Source: Moraxellaceae bacterium (lineage in GTDB: Bacteria > Pseudomonadota > Gammaproteobacteria > Pseudomonadales > Moraxellaceae). Taken from it: DNA of 64,000 nucleotides. The stretch covers positions 84,234-148,233 of the forward strand of contig SECL01000001.1 of the NCBI GenBank assembly GCA_004173455.1. The letters run 5' to 3'. The position numbers and the translations under genes were made by a program. This document shows positions 55,303-63,902 of this stretch, in pieces; the stretch's first letter is position 1; every line of letters begins with the position of its first letter. Under the pieces are notes generated by a model. That model saw only the letters and a program-made list of their open reading frames with translations. It ran no database searches and was not told the origin of the DNA.

Positions 55303-56469
55303 TTAAAATCGGGCATGACCCTGCACGCAATAATAATGAATTAACTGGCTTAATAATAACACCATGGGCGAAAGATTTTTAATCTCTAAATACTCATCGG
55401 GCTGATGCGCCTGTTCAATATTACCAGGCCCCAAAATCACGGTATCCATACCTTGACCATTAAAAAACGGTGCTTCGGTGCCAAAGGATACTGCGCCTGC
55501 GGTTGTACCAGTTAGGGCTTCAACTTTTTGTACAAAGGGCGAATCTGCCGGCGTTTCTGCTGCTGCCGAGCCAGTAACAGCCGCTTCATACAGCATACTT
55601 ACGCCAAACTGTTGTTCAATACCACTCAATGCTTGCCGAATGTCTTGCCGAATCGCTTCAAGCGACATACCCGGCAACGGCCTCACATCAAACTGAAGTT
55701 CACACAGGCCGCAAATCCGGTTGGGATTGTCACCGCCATGAATACAGCCCAAGTTGAGGGTAGAGTACGGCACCGGAAAGAGCGGCTGCTGGATTTTTTT
55801 AAGATTATTGCGAAATTGCTGCAAGCGTGTAATGACTTCCTGCATGGCATCAATCGCATTACGCCCAAGCTCGGGATCACTGGAGTGCCCTGACTGCCCA
55901 CTAATGACCACCCGTTCCAGCATAACGCCCTTATGCAGTCGTGCCGGTTTGAGCGAAGTTGGCTCACCAATCAGGGTAAAGCGTCCTTTGGTTTTGGCTG
56001 ACTCCATCAATGCCCGTGCGCCAGCCATTGAGGTTTCTTCATCGCAGGTGGCCACTACAATCAGCGGCGCCCGAAATGGCGTACGTGCATAATTAGCGAC
56101 AGCATCCAGAATCAGGGCAAAAAAACCTTTCATATCGGCCATGCCAAGTCCATACAGCTTGCCATCACGCTCAGTCATTTTAAAGGGATCGCTACGCCAG
56201 AGCGCTTCATCAAACGGTACGGTGTCGGAGTGGCCAGCCAGCACCAGTCCACCGCCTGCTTGCGGATCAGTGCCAGCACGCACGGCAATCAAATTGGCCT
56301 TGCCCGGCGCCACCGGCATAATTTCGCAGACAAATCCTGCCTGTTCAAACCAATTGGCCAGCAGGTTGATCACTGGCAAATTGGACATATCCTGTTCGGC
56401 GGTCGTGCAGGCCACACTGGGAATTGCATTCAATTCGGCAAGTTGTTGGCGCAGGCGCGGCTTGAGCAT
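55303..56469 (-). CDS. argE: Acetylornithine deacetylase
   Basis: It removes the acetyl group from N-acetylornithine in arginine synthesis. The ATG at 56469 (MLKPRLRQQLAEL) with AAGGAA 11 bases upstream gives 388 aa, close to E. coli ArgE (383). The M20 metallopeptidase motifs are LAGHSDTVPF, GMADMKGFFA and CDEETSMAGA, with the metal ligands and catalytic Glu, and HSSDPELGRNAIDAM in the dimerisation domain. The gene follows directly into argA. Confidence 0.93.
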   Translation of the reverse strand: MLKPRLRQQLAELNAIPSVACTTAEQDMSNLPVINLLANWFEQAGFVCEIMPVAPGKANLIAVRAGTDPQAGGGLVLAGHSDTVPFDEALWRSDPFKMTERDGKLYGLGMADMKGFFALILDAVANYARTPFRAPLIVVATCDEETSMAGARALMESAKTKGRFTLIGEPTSLKPARLHKGVMLERVVISGQSGHSSDPELGRNAIDAMQEVITRLQQFRNNLKKIQQPLFPVPYSTLNLGCIHGGDNPNRICGLCELQFDVRPLPGMSLEAIRQDIRQALSGIEQQFGVSMLYEAAVTGSAAAETPADSPFVQKVEALTGTTAGAVSFGTEAPFFNGQGMDTVILGPGNIEQAHQPDEYLEIKNLSPMVLLLSQLIHYYCVQGHARF

Positions 56470-56696
56470 ACAGACTAAATTTCCTTGCAAAGACAAACAA
56501 TTTAAATTGAACCATTCTGCCAATTACTGAGCAGGTGCATTTGAGCAGGCGGGTTTGAAACGCCACCGCCACCAGCTTCTTATAGCAAGCTGATAGGCTA
56601 AATGAGCTTATATTAAGGTTTTACCATGTTTTGGCGAGTTTTGAAAATCCACCCTCAGCACAGCTAGGAGTCTCAGTGATCGCAATTAACTTGCAC

Positions 56697-57452
56697 CTAC
56701 GTGGGCTGGGCATCAAGCGACTGGCCTGTCACGCCTCGACTATCAGGCCCAATCAGGTACAAATAAGTGGGCATAATGCTGTCTGGCGTGGCCACGCTAT
56801 GTGGATTTTCTTCCGGATAGGCATCCGCACGCATGCTGGTACGGGTCGCGCCGGGATTGACGCAGTTAAAGCGAATGGCGGCCTGATCAGCAAATTCGGC
56901 TGCAAAAATCCGGCTCAGGGCTTCTACCCCAAACTTGGACACGCTATAAGCACCCCACTGGGCGCGTGCAGTACGACCTACACCACTACTGGTAAATACC
57001 ACGCTGGCATCCTGTGATTGCTTGAGCAACGGCAGCAAGGTCTGGGTCAGCAAGAACGGAGCACGCAGGTTAACATTCATCACCGCATCCCACGTTTGTG
57101 CATCGTATTGTTCCAATGGCACGCGGTGACCTAAAATTCCAGCATTGTGCAAAATGCCATCCAGTCGGCCAAACTGTTGCTGCAAGGTGCTAAATAATTG
57201 CGAATATTCCAGCTCACTCACATTATCCAGATGCAAGGGCAAAATAGCAGGCTTGGCGCCACCAGCCTGTTCAATCTGGTCGTACACGGCTTCCAGCTTG
57301 GCAATGGTGCGGCCATGCAAAACCACCGTGGCACCATGACGGGCATAGGTCAGTGCGGCACTTTTACCAATGCCTTCACCAGCGCCAGTGACTAGAATAA
57401 TCCGATTTTCCAGCAAATTGCTGCGGGGCTGATAATGATTAAGATCAAGCAT
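56697..57452 (-). CDS. yciK: YciK-type short-chain dehydrogenase
   Basis: This 251-aa oxidoreductase has the NAD(P) motif VTGAGEGIG, the NAG motif LHNAGILG, the catalytic Ser (VVFTSSGVGR) and YSVSK. Members of this subgroup sit next to the gph-like and ubiG genes in Pseudomonas and Acinetobacter, as here. The substrate is unknown. An AGAGGATAAT site precedes the ATG. It is last in the ubiG-mupP-yciK block. Confidence 0.92.
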   Translation of the reverse strand: MLDLNHYQPRSNLLENRIILVTGAGEGIGKSAALTYARHGATVVLHGRTIAKLEAVYDQIEQAGGAKPAILPLHLDNVSELEYSQLFSTLQQQFGRLDGILHNAGILGHRVPLEQYDAQTWDAVMNVNLRAPFLLTQTLLPLLKQSQDASVVFTSSGVGRTARAQWGAYSVSKFGVEALSRIFAAEFADQAAIRFNCVNPGATRTSMRADAYPEENPHSVATPDSIMPTYLYLIGPDSRGVTGQSLDAQPT

Positions 57453-57586
57453 ATTATCCTCTGTCGTTATTGATTAATAATTATTGGAAAAGCGTTTAAT
57501 GGCCTATACGCTGTCACGATATGGCCAGTACAGGACTGGCCTTAACGATTTAGTGAGCGTGTGCCTGTTCAATCATAAAAGGCTAA

Positions 57587-58294
57587 TTAGCTGGGTTCTG
57601 TACGCAAATGGTGGGTACTCTGGTCAATTAGTTCACTCAACTCAGCCACATGGTAGACAATATGGTCGGCTTGCCATGCTTCAAGATTGTCTTTGTGATC
57701 AGGCGGTAAATAGCCATAGGCAGCCAGCACGGTGGGCATACCCGCAGCACGTCCAGCATCAATATCACGCGGATGATCGCCCACATAGATAATCTGCTCA
57801 GGGGCGATGCCCAACTCACGCGCAGCCAGCAACATGGGTTCTGGGTCGGGCTTGGTGCGGCTGACATCATCAGGGCACACCAGCACCTGACAGCGTGCCG
57901 TAAGGTTCAGGGCGTCAAGCAAAAGCTCGCTTAAACCACGTGGTTTATTGGTCACAATACCCCATGGAATATCAAGGGCTTCAAGTTGCTGAAGTAACGC
58001 ATCCATGCCGGGAAACAGTGCGGTATCCACCGCAATATTTTGTGCATAAATATCCAGAAATTGCTGGCGTATTTGCAACAGTTGCGGGCTATTGAGTTCA
58101 AGATCGGGATAAATCAGGTTGACCATGGCACGTGCGCCTTCAGACACCTGCGCACGAATCAAATCATCGCTGGGTACTGCAATCGTGGCTTGCTGGCACA
58201 TCAGGCCAATAATGCGGATAAAATCCGGCGCGGTGTCAATTAATGTTCCATCCAGATCAAACAGGACGGCACGCAGCGGCGTTTGCACGATCAT
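57587..58294 (-). CDS. mupP: MupP/Gph-type HAD phosphatase
   Basis: This 235-aa HAD enzyme has motif I LFDLDGTLIDTAPDF, a helical cap, TNKPRGL (motif II) and YVGDHPRDIDAGRAAGM (motif IV). It was once called phosphoglycolate phosphatase. In Pseudomonas, the homologue beside ubiG removes phosphate from N-acetylmuramate-6-phosphate (MupP) in peptidoglycan recycling, and the same gene order is seen here. The ATG directly abuts the ubiG stop codon, so the two are translationally linked. Confidence 0.9.
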   Translation of the reverse strand: MIVQTPLRAVLFDLDGTLIDTAPDFIRIIGLMCQQATIAVPSDDLIRAQVSEGARAMVNLIYPDLELNSPQLLQIRQQFLDIYAQNIAVDTALFPGMDALLQQLEALDIPWGIVTNKPRGLSELLLDALNLTARCQVLVCPDDVSRTKPDPEPMLLAARELGIAPEQIIYVGDHPRDIDAGRAAGMPTVLAAYGYLPPDHKDNLEAWQADHIVYHVAELSELIDQSTHHLRTEPS

Positions 58295-59041
58295 TTAAAC
58301 AGCTCTCCGCGTATGCACCATATAGTTGACATCCACGTTGGGTGCCAGCCAGTAGTATTTGGTCAGCGGATTGTAGTGCAGGCCAATGATGTGGTCATAG
58401 CTAAGACCCGCCTGACGGATATAGGACGCCAGCTCAGAGGGACGAATAAACTTTTTAAAGTCATGCGTGCCACGGGGCAACAGGCGCAGCACATATTCTG
58501 CCCCAATAATGGCAAACAGATAGGCCTTGGGATTGCGGTTAATGGTGGAAAAAAACACATGACCGCCCGGCTTGACCAGATCAAAGCAGGCTTTTACCAC
58601 CGAGGCTGGATCAGGCACATGCTCCAGCATTTCCATGCAGGTCACAATGTCGTATTGTCCGGCTTGCTCAGCAGCCAACTGCTCCACAGGCACATGCCGA
58701 TAGCTGATATTGGCCACACCGTCCTGTTCGGCATGTAGTTTGGCCACCGCTAAGGGTGCTTCAGCCAGATCAATTCCGAGTACTTCCGCACCACGTCGCG
58801 CCATGGATTCGGCCAAAATACCGCCACCACAGCCGACATCGACAATTTTTTTGCCGCTAATGCCAGCACCATGGTCATTAATCCAGTTTAGGCGCAGCGG
58901 ATTAATCTGATGCAGCGGATAAAATTCCGAATTGGGCGTGGTGTCCCACCATTTGGCCGCCAGTGCATCAAATTTGGCAATTTCCTGCGTGTCGACATTG
59001 GCAGCTGAGCCGTTTGTAGAAGAGCCATGTGTAGAGGACAT
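58295..59041 (-). CDS. ubiG: Ubiquinone biosynthesis O-methyltransferase
   Basis: It does both O-methylations of ubiquinone synthesis. The 248 aa carry [30 protein letters not shown] at the start and the SAM motif [15 protein letters not shown], with [14 protein letters not shown] later. The first part is more Ser/Asn-rich than usual. It starts the ubiG-mupP-yciK block and is divergent from dsbA. Confidence 0.96.
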   Translation of the reverse strand: MSSTHGSSTNGSAANVDTQEIAKFDALAAKWWDTTPNSEFYPLHQINPLRLNWINDHGAGISGKKIVDVGCGGGILAESMARRGAEVLGIDLAEAPLAVAKLHAEQDGVANISYRHVPVEQLAAEQAGQYDIVTCMEMLEHVPDPASVVKACFDLVKPGGHVFFSTINRNPKAYLFAIIGAEYVLRLLPRGTHDFKKFIRPSELASYIRQAGLSYDHIIGLHYNPLTKYYWLAPNVDVNYMVHTRRAV

Positions 59042-59262
59042 AGTCGCAACATCTCAAGAGTTTGATTTAAAGTGGTTTTGTAATGCAGTGCGCGGTGAGC
59101 CAAAGCGGTTTGACATTCTATTGCACACCCTGATTATCATCCAGCATAATAGTTAACATTGAATAAAAACAGTGACTTTGTGCAAAAGTTCACAGAATCC
59201 ACATATACTATCCCACAAGATGTTTTACCATTTAATAAAATTTTTATACAAGCACAGGATGT

Positions 59263-59916
59263 ATGATCAAGATGAAATATTTGGTTTTAAGTGCAATGAC
59301 CGCTGCGGTAATGACTGTATCTGGCATGGCCACTGCGGCTGAACCGTTTGTTGCTGGCAAGGATTACACCGTACTCACCAATCCGGGCAAAGTTGAAAAG
59401 CCGGGTATGATCGAAGTGCGTGAGTTTTTCTGGTACGGCTGCCCGCATTGCTATCGCCTTGAACCGTATGTGGCTTCTTGGTTGGCCAGCAAGCCTGCCA
59501 ATGTCAACTTTGTGCGCAGCCCAGCCGCCATGAATCCGGTGTGGGAACAAAATGCCCGTGGTTATTATGCGGTTGACCTGATGGGTCTGACCAATAAAGT
59601 GCATAAGCCATTATTTGATGCTATTCACCAGAAAAACCAGCGCCTGTTTGACCAAAAATCATTGGCCAATTTCTATCAGGGCTATGGCGTAGACAGCAAT
59701 AAATTTAATGCCATGTTTAACTCGTTTGCTGTATCTGGCAAAATTGCCCAGTCCAAGCAAATGGCACAAGCCTATCAGCTGGATGGCGTGCCTGCGCTGG
59801 TGGTTGATGGCAAATATGTGGTGAAAGGCGAAGACCAAAAAGTGATTCAGGTGGTGAATTACCTGATCAATAAAGAACGCGCCTTAATGAAAAAACCCGT
59901 TGCTGCTAAAAAATAA
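59263..59916 (+). CDS. dsbA: Thiol:disulfide interchange protein DsbA
   Basis: This periplasmic oxidase makes disulfide bonds in exported proteins. The 217 aa have a signal peptide cut after ATAA, the active site Cys60-Pro-His-Cys63 (YGCPHCYRLEP), the helical insertion and the cis-Pro (DGVPALVVDG). It needs DsbB, not seen here. It could form disulfides in the Cys-containing DUF11 proteins at the left end of the window. AGGAT precedes the ATG. It ends at a strong terminator. Confidence 0.97.
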   Translation: MIKMKYLVLSAMTAAVMTVSGMATAAEPFVAGKDYTVLTNPGKVEKPGMIEVREFFWYGCPHCYRLEPYVASWLASKPANVNFVRSPAAMNPVWEQNARGYYAVDLMGLTNKVHKPLFDAIHQKNQRLFDQKSLANFYQGYGVDSNKFNAMFNSFAVSGKIAQSKQMAQAYQLDGVPALVVDGKYVVKGEDQKVIQVVNYLINKERALMKKPVAAKK

Positions 59917-59931
59917 CTGTTCTACCCGCAC

Positions 59932-59968
59932 AAAAAAAGCCTCAGTTTTCATGATTGAGGCTTTTTTT
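59932..59968 (+). terminator. Terminator after dsbA
   Basis: AAAAAAAGCCTCA (59932-59944) pairs with TGAGGCTTTTTTT (59956-59968); loop of 11 bases. It can work on both strands. Confidence 0.93.
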
Positions 59969-60006
59969 ATGGACGACTGGCTTAAAGGACAAACCAAAGG
60001 CCAAAG

Positions 60007-60663
60007 TCAGGTTTGATCGCTTGCATCACTGTTCCAGTTGGAAATCCCACGAAACATGAGCTGTGCCTGCTTGGTAGTATTTAAAATCAATTGCTCACGC
60101 TGTTCCGCCAAGTCCGCTGCATTGTTTTTATCGGGTAAATTCAGCCAGGTCATGGCCCAGGAAAAGGACAAATTAATTAAAATGGTGGACATGATCTGCA
60201 AGTCTTGCGTGGCGTTAATATGCTCAAAGGCATGCAGCTTCTTTAAATCCTCCGCCAGATCATCAATAAAAAAATGAATTTCACGGGCAATGGCGGTGCG
60301 CACCGTTGGCGATCCTCCCCAGCGTTCGCCAATTAAAAACAGCCAGTGCTGTGCGGACTGGTCAACGGCTGCAAAGAAACGCTCAATACTCGAGCGCGTC
60401 TTGGAACCTGCCTTGACGCTATAACCCTCACGCAGGCTGCGTAACAAATAATGCAGGCTAATGGACACCTGATCCACCAGATCATTGCCCAGCTCGTCCA
60501 TATCCTGAAAATGGCGATAAAAAGCGGTCGGCACAAGGCCAGCTTCACGTGCCACTTCACGCAGGCTAATTGTACTAAAAGAACGTCCAGAGGTACTTAA
60601 GGTCAGCGCCGCATCTAGCAGGGCTTGACGACTTTGTTGCTTGCGTTCGTCTCTGATCGACAT
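60007..60663 (-). CDS. TetR-family regulator of second desaturase module (DesT/FabR-like)
   Basis: The 218-aa protein has the helix-turn-helix STISLREVAREAGLVPTAFYRHFQDMDELG, typical of DesT/FabR. Its C-terminal part differs from that of the first-module regulator, and has a Trp-rich helix. The ATG at 60663 has only a weak ribosome site. It is divergent from a ferredoxin reductase/desaturase pair, with 216 bases in between that hold three operator-like sites. It should repress the pair according to acyl-CoA state. Confidence 0.92.
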   Translation of the reverse strand: MSIRDERKQQSRQALLDAALTLSTSGRSFSTISLREVAREAGLVPTAFYRHFQDMDELGNDLVDQVSISLHYLLRSLREGYSVKAGSKTRSSIERFFAAVDQSAQHWLFLIGERWGGSPTVRTAIAREIHFFIDDLAEDLKKLHAFEHINATQDLQIMSTILINLSFSWAMTWLNLPDKNNAADLAEQREQLILNTTKQAQLMFRGISNWNSDASDQT

Positions 60664-60733
60664 TCATACAGGCCAAAAAAACTGATTAGGCAACAAGTTT
60701 AACAAAAAAAATAAACTTCTTTATAAAAATTCG

Positions 60734-60808
60734 GTGTACAGGTGTTGACTCAAATTTAAAATAAGCTATATTAGTGTACATGTGTTCACAATACTAACAA
60801 GTGTTCAC
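60734..60808. promoter_or_regulatory. Three operator-like sites over the module-2 promoter
   Basis: Three 16-base sites follow the pattern GTGnACA-N2-TGTTCAC: 60734-60749 (TGTTGAC on the right), 60774-60789 (best match) and 60793-60808 (weaker left arm). The first covers the -35, the second lies just after the -10. The layout fits repression by the divergent TetR protein and is close to DesT operators as I recall them. Confidence 0.65.
60745..60772 (+). promoter_or_regulatory. Sigma-70 promoter for the reductase-desaturase pair
   Basis: TTGACT (60745-60750) and TATATT (60767-60772) are 16 bases apart, a good sigma-70 match. It lies about 110 bases before the reductase start and overlaps the operator-like sites. 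Confidence 0.65.
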
Positions 60809-60879
60809 TGATACAGCAAACTGCCATGCAGTTGAACACATTCAGAATGCAATCAAAATAGAAGCAAGAGGGCCGTAGC

Positions 60880-61908
60880 ATGTTACAGACCAGCAATTAC
60901 AAGCCACACTGGATTCGTGAAGACTTTGTCGATTTTGTCTTGGCCAAGGTAAATCCACTCTGGACGCTACGTCGTAGTATGGCGAAGATTGAAAACATCG
61001 AGCCGATTGCCGATGACATGATCAAGCTGACCTTGAGCACCAATAGCAAGTTTAGTCGTAAGTATCAGCCCGGCCAGTTTGTGATGGTTACTGTACGCAT
61101 TGATGGCGTGCAACACCAGCGTGCTTACAGTCTGGTGAGCTATCCTACCGAATCCCATATTGTACTGGGGATTAAAAAGCAGGGTCGTGTGTCTAACTAT
61201 TTAGCCAATGATGCACGTGTCGGTGAAGTGCTGGAAATTACCGCAGCCATGGGTGAATTTACCCTCAAAAAACATGATCATCCGGTATTGCTAATCTCTG
61301 CTGGTAGCGGTATTACCCCAATGATTCCTCTGGCCAGACAAGCGCTTGAACGTTCCAAGTTGCCGGTTACCCTGATTTATTATTCACGTGATCCCGCATT
61401 TCGCGCAGAGCTAGAAACATTGGCTGCCAAATACTCACATTTTAAGCTACATATTATTGTCGATAGTGCCGACAAACCGGCATTTTTTGATGAAGACACA
61501 CTGGATCAGCTATGCGTGGATGCCAAATACCGCGAAACCTATGTGTGTGCTGCCCCGGGACTAATGAAAGCCACGCGTCAAATTTGGCAAAAACGCGGTT
61601 GGAACGACAAGCTTACCCAAGAAAGTTTTTTACCCGTTACGGTGAGTGATGATGCACAAGCCGTACCCGTTAATTTCCGTCGCAGCATGCAGGAATTTGA
61701 AGGCCGTGGCAATTTGCTGGCCAGCGCCGAAGCGGCAGGCTTAAAGCCCTCATTTGGTTGCCGCATGGGCATTTGTAATACCTGTGTGTGTACCAAAGTG
61801 AGTGGTGCGGTGCGTAACCAGCTGACGGGCGAAATTAACGACCAGAACAATGTACAAATTAAATTATGTGTCAGCGAAGCTGTCAGTCCGGTTGAGATTG
61901 ACCTCTAA
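60880..61908 (+). CDS. Ferredoxin reductase with 2Fe-2S domain (second module)
   Basis: The 342-aa protein has the FAD segment RAYSLVSYP, the NAD(P)H segment PVLLISAGSGITPMIPLA and the C-terminal iron-sulfur site CRMGICNTCVCTKV with KLCVS. It lacks the long N-terminal and Gln-rich inserts of its paralogue in the first module (395 aa). An AGAGGG site precedes the ATG. It should pass electrons to the desaturase 44 bases downstream. Confidence 0.93.
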   Translation: MLQTSNYKPHWIREDFVDFVLAKVNPLWTLRRSMAKIENIEPIADDMIKLTLSTNSKFSRKYQPGQFVMVTVRIDGVQHQRAYSLVSYPTESHIVLGIKKQGRVSNYLANDARVGEVLEITAAMGEFTLKKHDHPVLLISAGSGITPMIPLARQALERSKLPVTLIYYSRDPAFRAELETLAAKYSHFKLHIIVDSADKPAFFDEDTLDQLCVDAKYRETYVCAAPGLMKATRQIWQKRGWNDKLTQESFLPVTVSDDAQAVPVNFRRSMQEFEGRGNLLASAEAAGLKPSFGCRMGICNTCVCTKVSGAVRNQLTGEINDQNNVQIKLCVSEAVSPVEIDL

Positions 61909-61952
61909 GCCAGCCTCTTATATAGATGAATAAACCGATTAGGTAGAATATT

Positions 61953-63119
61953 ATGAATAGCATTAATTATGACGCTGTCAAAGCCGCCACCAGCAAAAGC
62001 CGTGCATTAACTGCTGCGGAAGTAGAAGAATTTGGTCGCAAGATTGAAGCCATCCGTAGTGAGACCATGGCCAAGATTGGCAAAGAAGATTCTGATTATG
62101 TGTACAAGGTGCGTAACTTTGTGCGCTATAGCGAAATTGCCTCACGTGGCATGCTGATGTTTGGTGGCTGGATTCCACCGGTGTGGTTGTTGGCTACCGC
62201 GATGCTGGGTGTATCCAAAATTGTGGAAAACATGGAGCTGGGTCACAACGTGATGCATGGTCAGTTTGACTGGCTCAATGATCCAAGCCTGAACGGCGCC
62301 AACTACGACTGGGACACTGTATGTACTGGTGAAGACTGGAAATACACGCATAACTACATGCACCACACCTATACCAACGTGATTGGTAAGGATCATGACA
62401 TTGGTTATGGCGTGATGCGCATGACCCGTGGCCAGAAATGGGAACCCCGTTTTCTGTTTAACGTACCAATTGGCATTGCTTTATCGACTGGCTTTGAATG
62501 GTTACTTGCTTTGCAGCGTCTGGAACTGGAACAGCTATTAGATGGCCGTAAAAGCCTGAAAGAAGTGTATGTCCAATCTAGAAACTTGCGCCAAAAAATG
62601 CTGCGTCAGTTTGGCAAGGATTATGTGTTTTTCCCACTGATTGCTGGCCCGATGTTCCTGCCAGTGATTGCAGGTAACTTTGTGGCCAACCTGATTCGCA
62701 ATTATTGGTCATCCGCGGTGATTTATTGTGGTCACTTCACCGAAGATGCCGAGATGATGGAAGACAATACCGAGAATGAAACCAAGGCCGAGTGGTACTT
62801 GCGCCAGATTCGGGGTTCCAGCAACTTTACCGGTGGCAGAATTATTCACTTTATGAGTGGTAACCTGAGCCACCAGATTGAGCATCACCTGTTCCCCGAT
62901 GTGCCTGCCAACCGTTATCAGGAAATGGCGCCCAAAGTACGTGCGGTATGTGCCGAATATGGTCAAAACTATAATTCAGCGAGCTTTGCTAAGCAGTTTG
63001 CCAGTGTGTGGGTGCGTCTGGCTGAGCACTCATTGCCAGACCAGATGGTGGATCGCTTAATAAATGCAAAGCGTGGTATTGCAGCAAAGTTAAAAGGTAT
63101 TGTTGCTAGAGCAGCCTGA
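61953..63119 (+). CDS. Membrane fatty acid desaturase (second module)
   Basis: This 388-aa desaturase carries HNVMHG, HNYMHHTYTN and HQIEHHLFPD, the three di-iron His boxes, and is clearly paralogous to the first-module desaturase (374 aa) across its length. It probably makes unsaturated acyl chains from saturated ones under the TetR switch upstream. An AGGTAGA site lies upstream of the ATG. A terminator follows. Confidence 0.95.
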   Translation: MNSINYDAVKAATSKSRALTAAEVEEFGRKIEAIRSETMAKIGKEDSDYVYKVRNFVRYSEIASRGMLMFGGWIPPVWLLATAMLGVSKIVENMELGHNVMHGQFDWLNDPSLNGANYDWDTVCTGEDWKYTHNYMHHTYTNVIGKDHDIGYGVMRMTRGQKWEPRFLFNVPIGIALSTGFEWLLALQRLELEQLLDGRKSLKEVYVQSRNLRQKMLRQFGKDYVFFPLIAGPMFLPVIAGNFVANLIRNYWSSAVIYCGHFTEDAEMMEDNTENETKAEWYLRQIRGSSNFTGGRIIHFMSGNLSHQIEHHLFPDVPANRYQEMAPKVRAVCAEYGQNYNSASFAKQFASVWVRLAEHSLPDQMVDRLINAKRGIAAKLKGIVARAA

Positions 63120-63139
63120 TTAATTAAGTTGTACTAACC

Positions 63140-63171
63140 AAAGCCCATCTTAAATTGAGATGGGCTTTTTT
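63140..63171 (+). terminator. Terminator after the second desaturase
   Basis: AAAGCCCATCT (63140-63150) pairs with AGATGGGCTTT (63158-63168), loop of 7, followed by T-run. Confidence 0.92.
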
Positions 63172-63262
63172 AGATAATAAATACATATTCTAGATAGATA
63201 TCTAAAAAAATTTACTTATAACTTATTCAAGAGCACTTGTATAAATTAAGGAAATAAACCAT

Positions 63263-63334
63263 TATGCGGTGTATGCGGTGTATGCGGTGTATGCGGTGTA
63301 TGCGGTGTATGCGGTGTATGCGGTGTATGCGGTT
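63263..63334. repeat. Eight tandem copies of a 9-bp unit (TATGCGGTG)
   Basis: Seven exact copies and a last copy ending TT run head to tail over 72 bases with no spacers. The repeat lies about 30 bases before the next gene's start codon. A 9-bp unit keeps any reading frame, so a change of copy number would alter spacing or a peptide length, not frame. Confidence 0.95.
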
Positions 63335-63377
63335 AAAATCAAATTTAATTAATGAGGATTTATATCATGTCTTATAA
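63264..63377 (+). CDS. Possible repeat-encoded leader peptide
   Basis: Read in frame with ATG, the tandem repeat codes for Met-Arg-Cys seven times, then MRLKSNLINEDLYHVL and stop, 37 aa. An AAGGAA site lies 10 bases before the first ATG. The frame overlaps the next gene's start by 11 bases, so its translation could couple to or regulate that gene. It may equally be a chance reading of the repeat. Confidence 0.3.
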   Translation: MRCMRCMRCMRCMRCMRCMRCMRLKSNLINEDLYHVL

Positions 63378-63735
63378 TTTTCAAAGTAAAAATTTTAAAG
63401 AACTGTTTGAAACACCTTATGGTCAGGAATTATGGAATTTTTTGAATACAGAAGCATCAATTTGCCGCTTGCAAACAGCAAGTGATCTCAGAAAACCTGC
63501 ATTATTAGGTATTGAAAAGCATTTATTAAAAGCTGAATTAATTGACCCAAGCAGTTCGGTGTCTCATGAAGATAAAGCGTTATATGATCGCACCAAGCAA
63601 ATGTTAGGGGCAATGGTAAGGCAGGTTCTTGAGCATAATGGATATGAATTTGAAACTGATAATGTAAGAACACCAACAAGTAAAATTTTTAAAACAGCTT
63701 CTTTATACCGTGAAGCTATATCAAATCCTAATTGA
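63367..63735 (+). CDS. Unknown small protein downstream of the tandem repeat
   Basis: The ATG at 63367 follows GAGGAT by about 9 bases; an in-frame ATG at 63352 is less likely. The 122-aa protein (MSYNFQSKNFKELFETPYG...) is soluble, helical, slightly basic and without signal or membrane segments. The end contains NVRTPTSKIFKTASLYREAI. I do not recognise the family. The AT-rich composition, the neighbouring repeat and IS end suggest acquired DNA. Confidence 0.65.
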   Translation: MSYNFQSKNFKELFETPYGQELWNFLNTEASICRLQTASDLRKPALLGIEKHLLKAELIDPSSSVSHEDKALYDRTKQMLGAMVRQVLEHNGYEFETDNVRTPTSKIFKTASLYREAISNPN

Positions 63736-63784
63736 AGCAAGATATTAATTTTTTAACAATTTAATACTTATAAGAGCTAATTTT

Positions 63785-63901
63785 ATGAAAATTAATTATC
63801 GTAATGCTCAAATCGTTATTCGTGATAAGCGAGTTGTAATCTGGCTGAAAGGAAAAATTTATGATGCCGTTTATGAAGGAGACATTAGATCTCTTGCATA
63901 A
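63785..63901 (+). CDS. Small protein, 38 aa, ending at the IS border
   Basis: The frame (MKINYRNAQIVIRDKRVV...) has AAGAG eight bases before the ATG and reads like a beta-rich protein. It ends only one base before the transposase stop on the other strand, so its last residues probably come from the insertion sequence end and the original gene may have been cut by the insertion. Function unknown. Confidence 0.45.
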   Translation: MKINYRNAQIVIRDKRVVIWLKGKIYDAVYEGDIRSLA

Positions 63902-63902
63902 A

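Noticed and set aside
63263..63334. Possible CRISPR array
   Set aside because: The 9-bp units are joined head to tail with no spacers and no cas gene is near.
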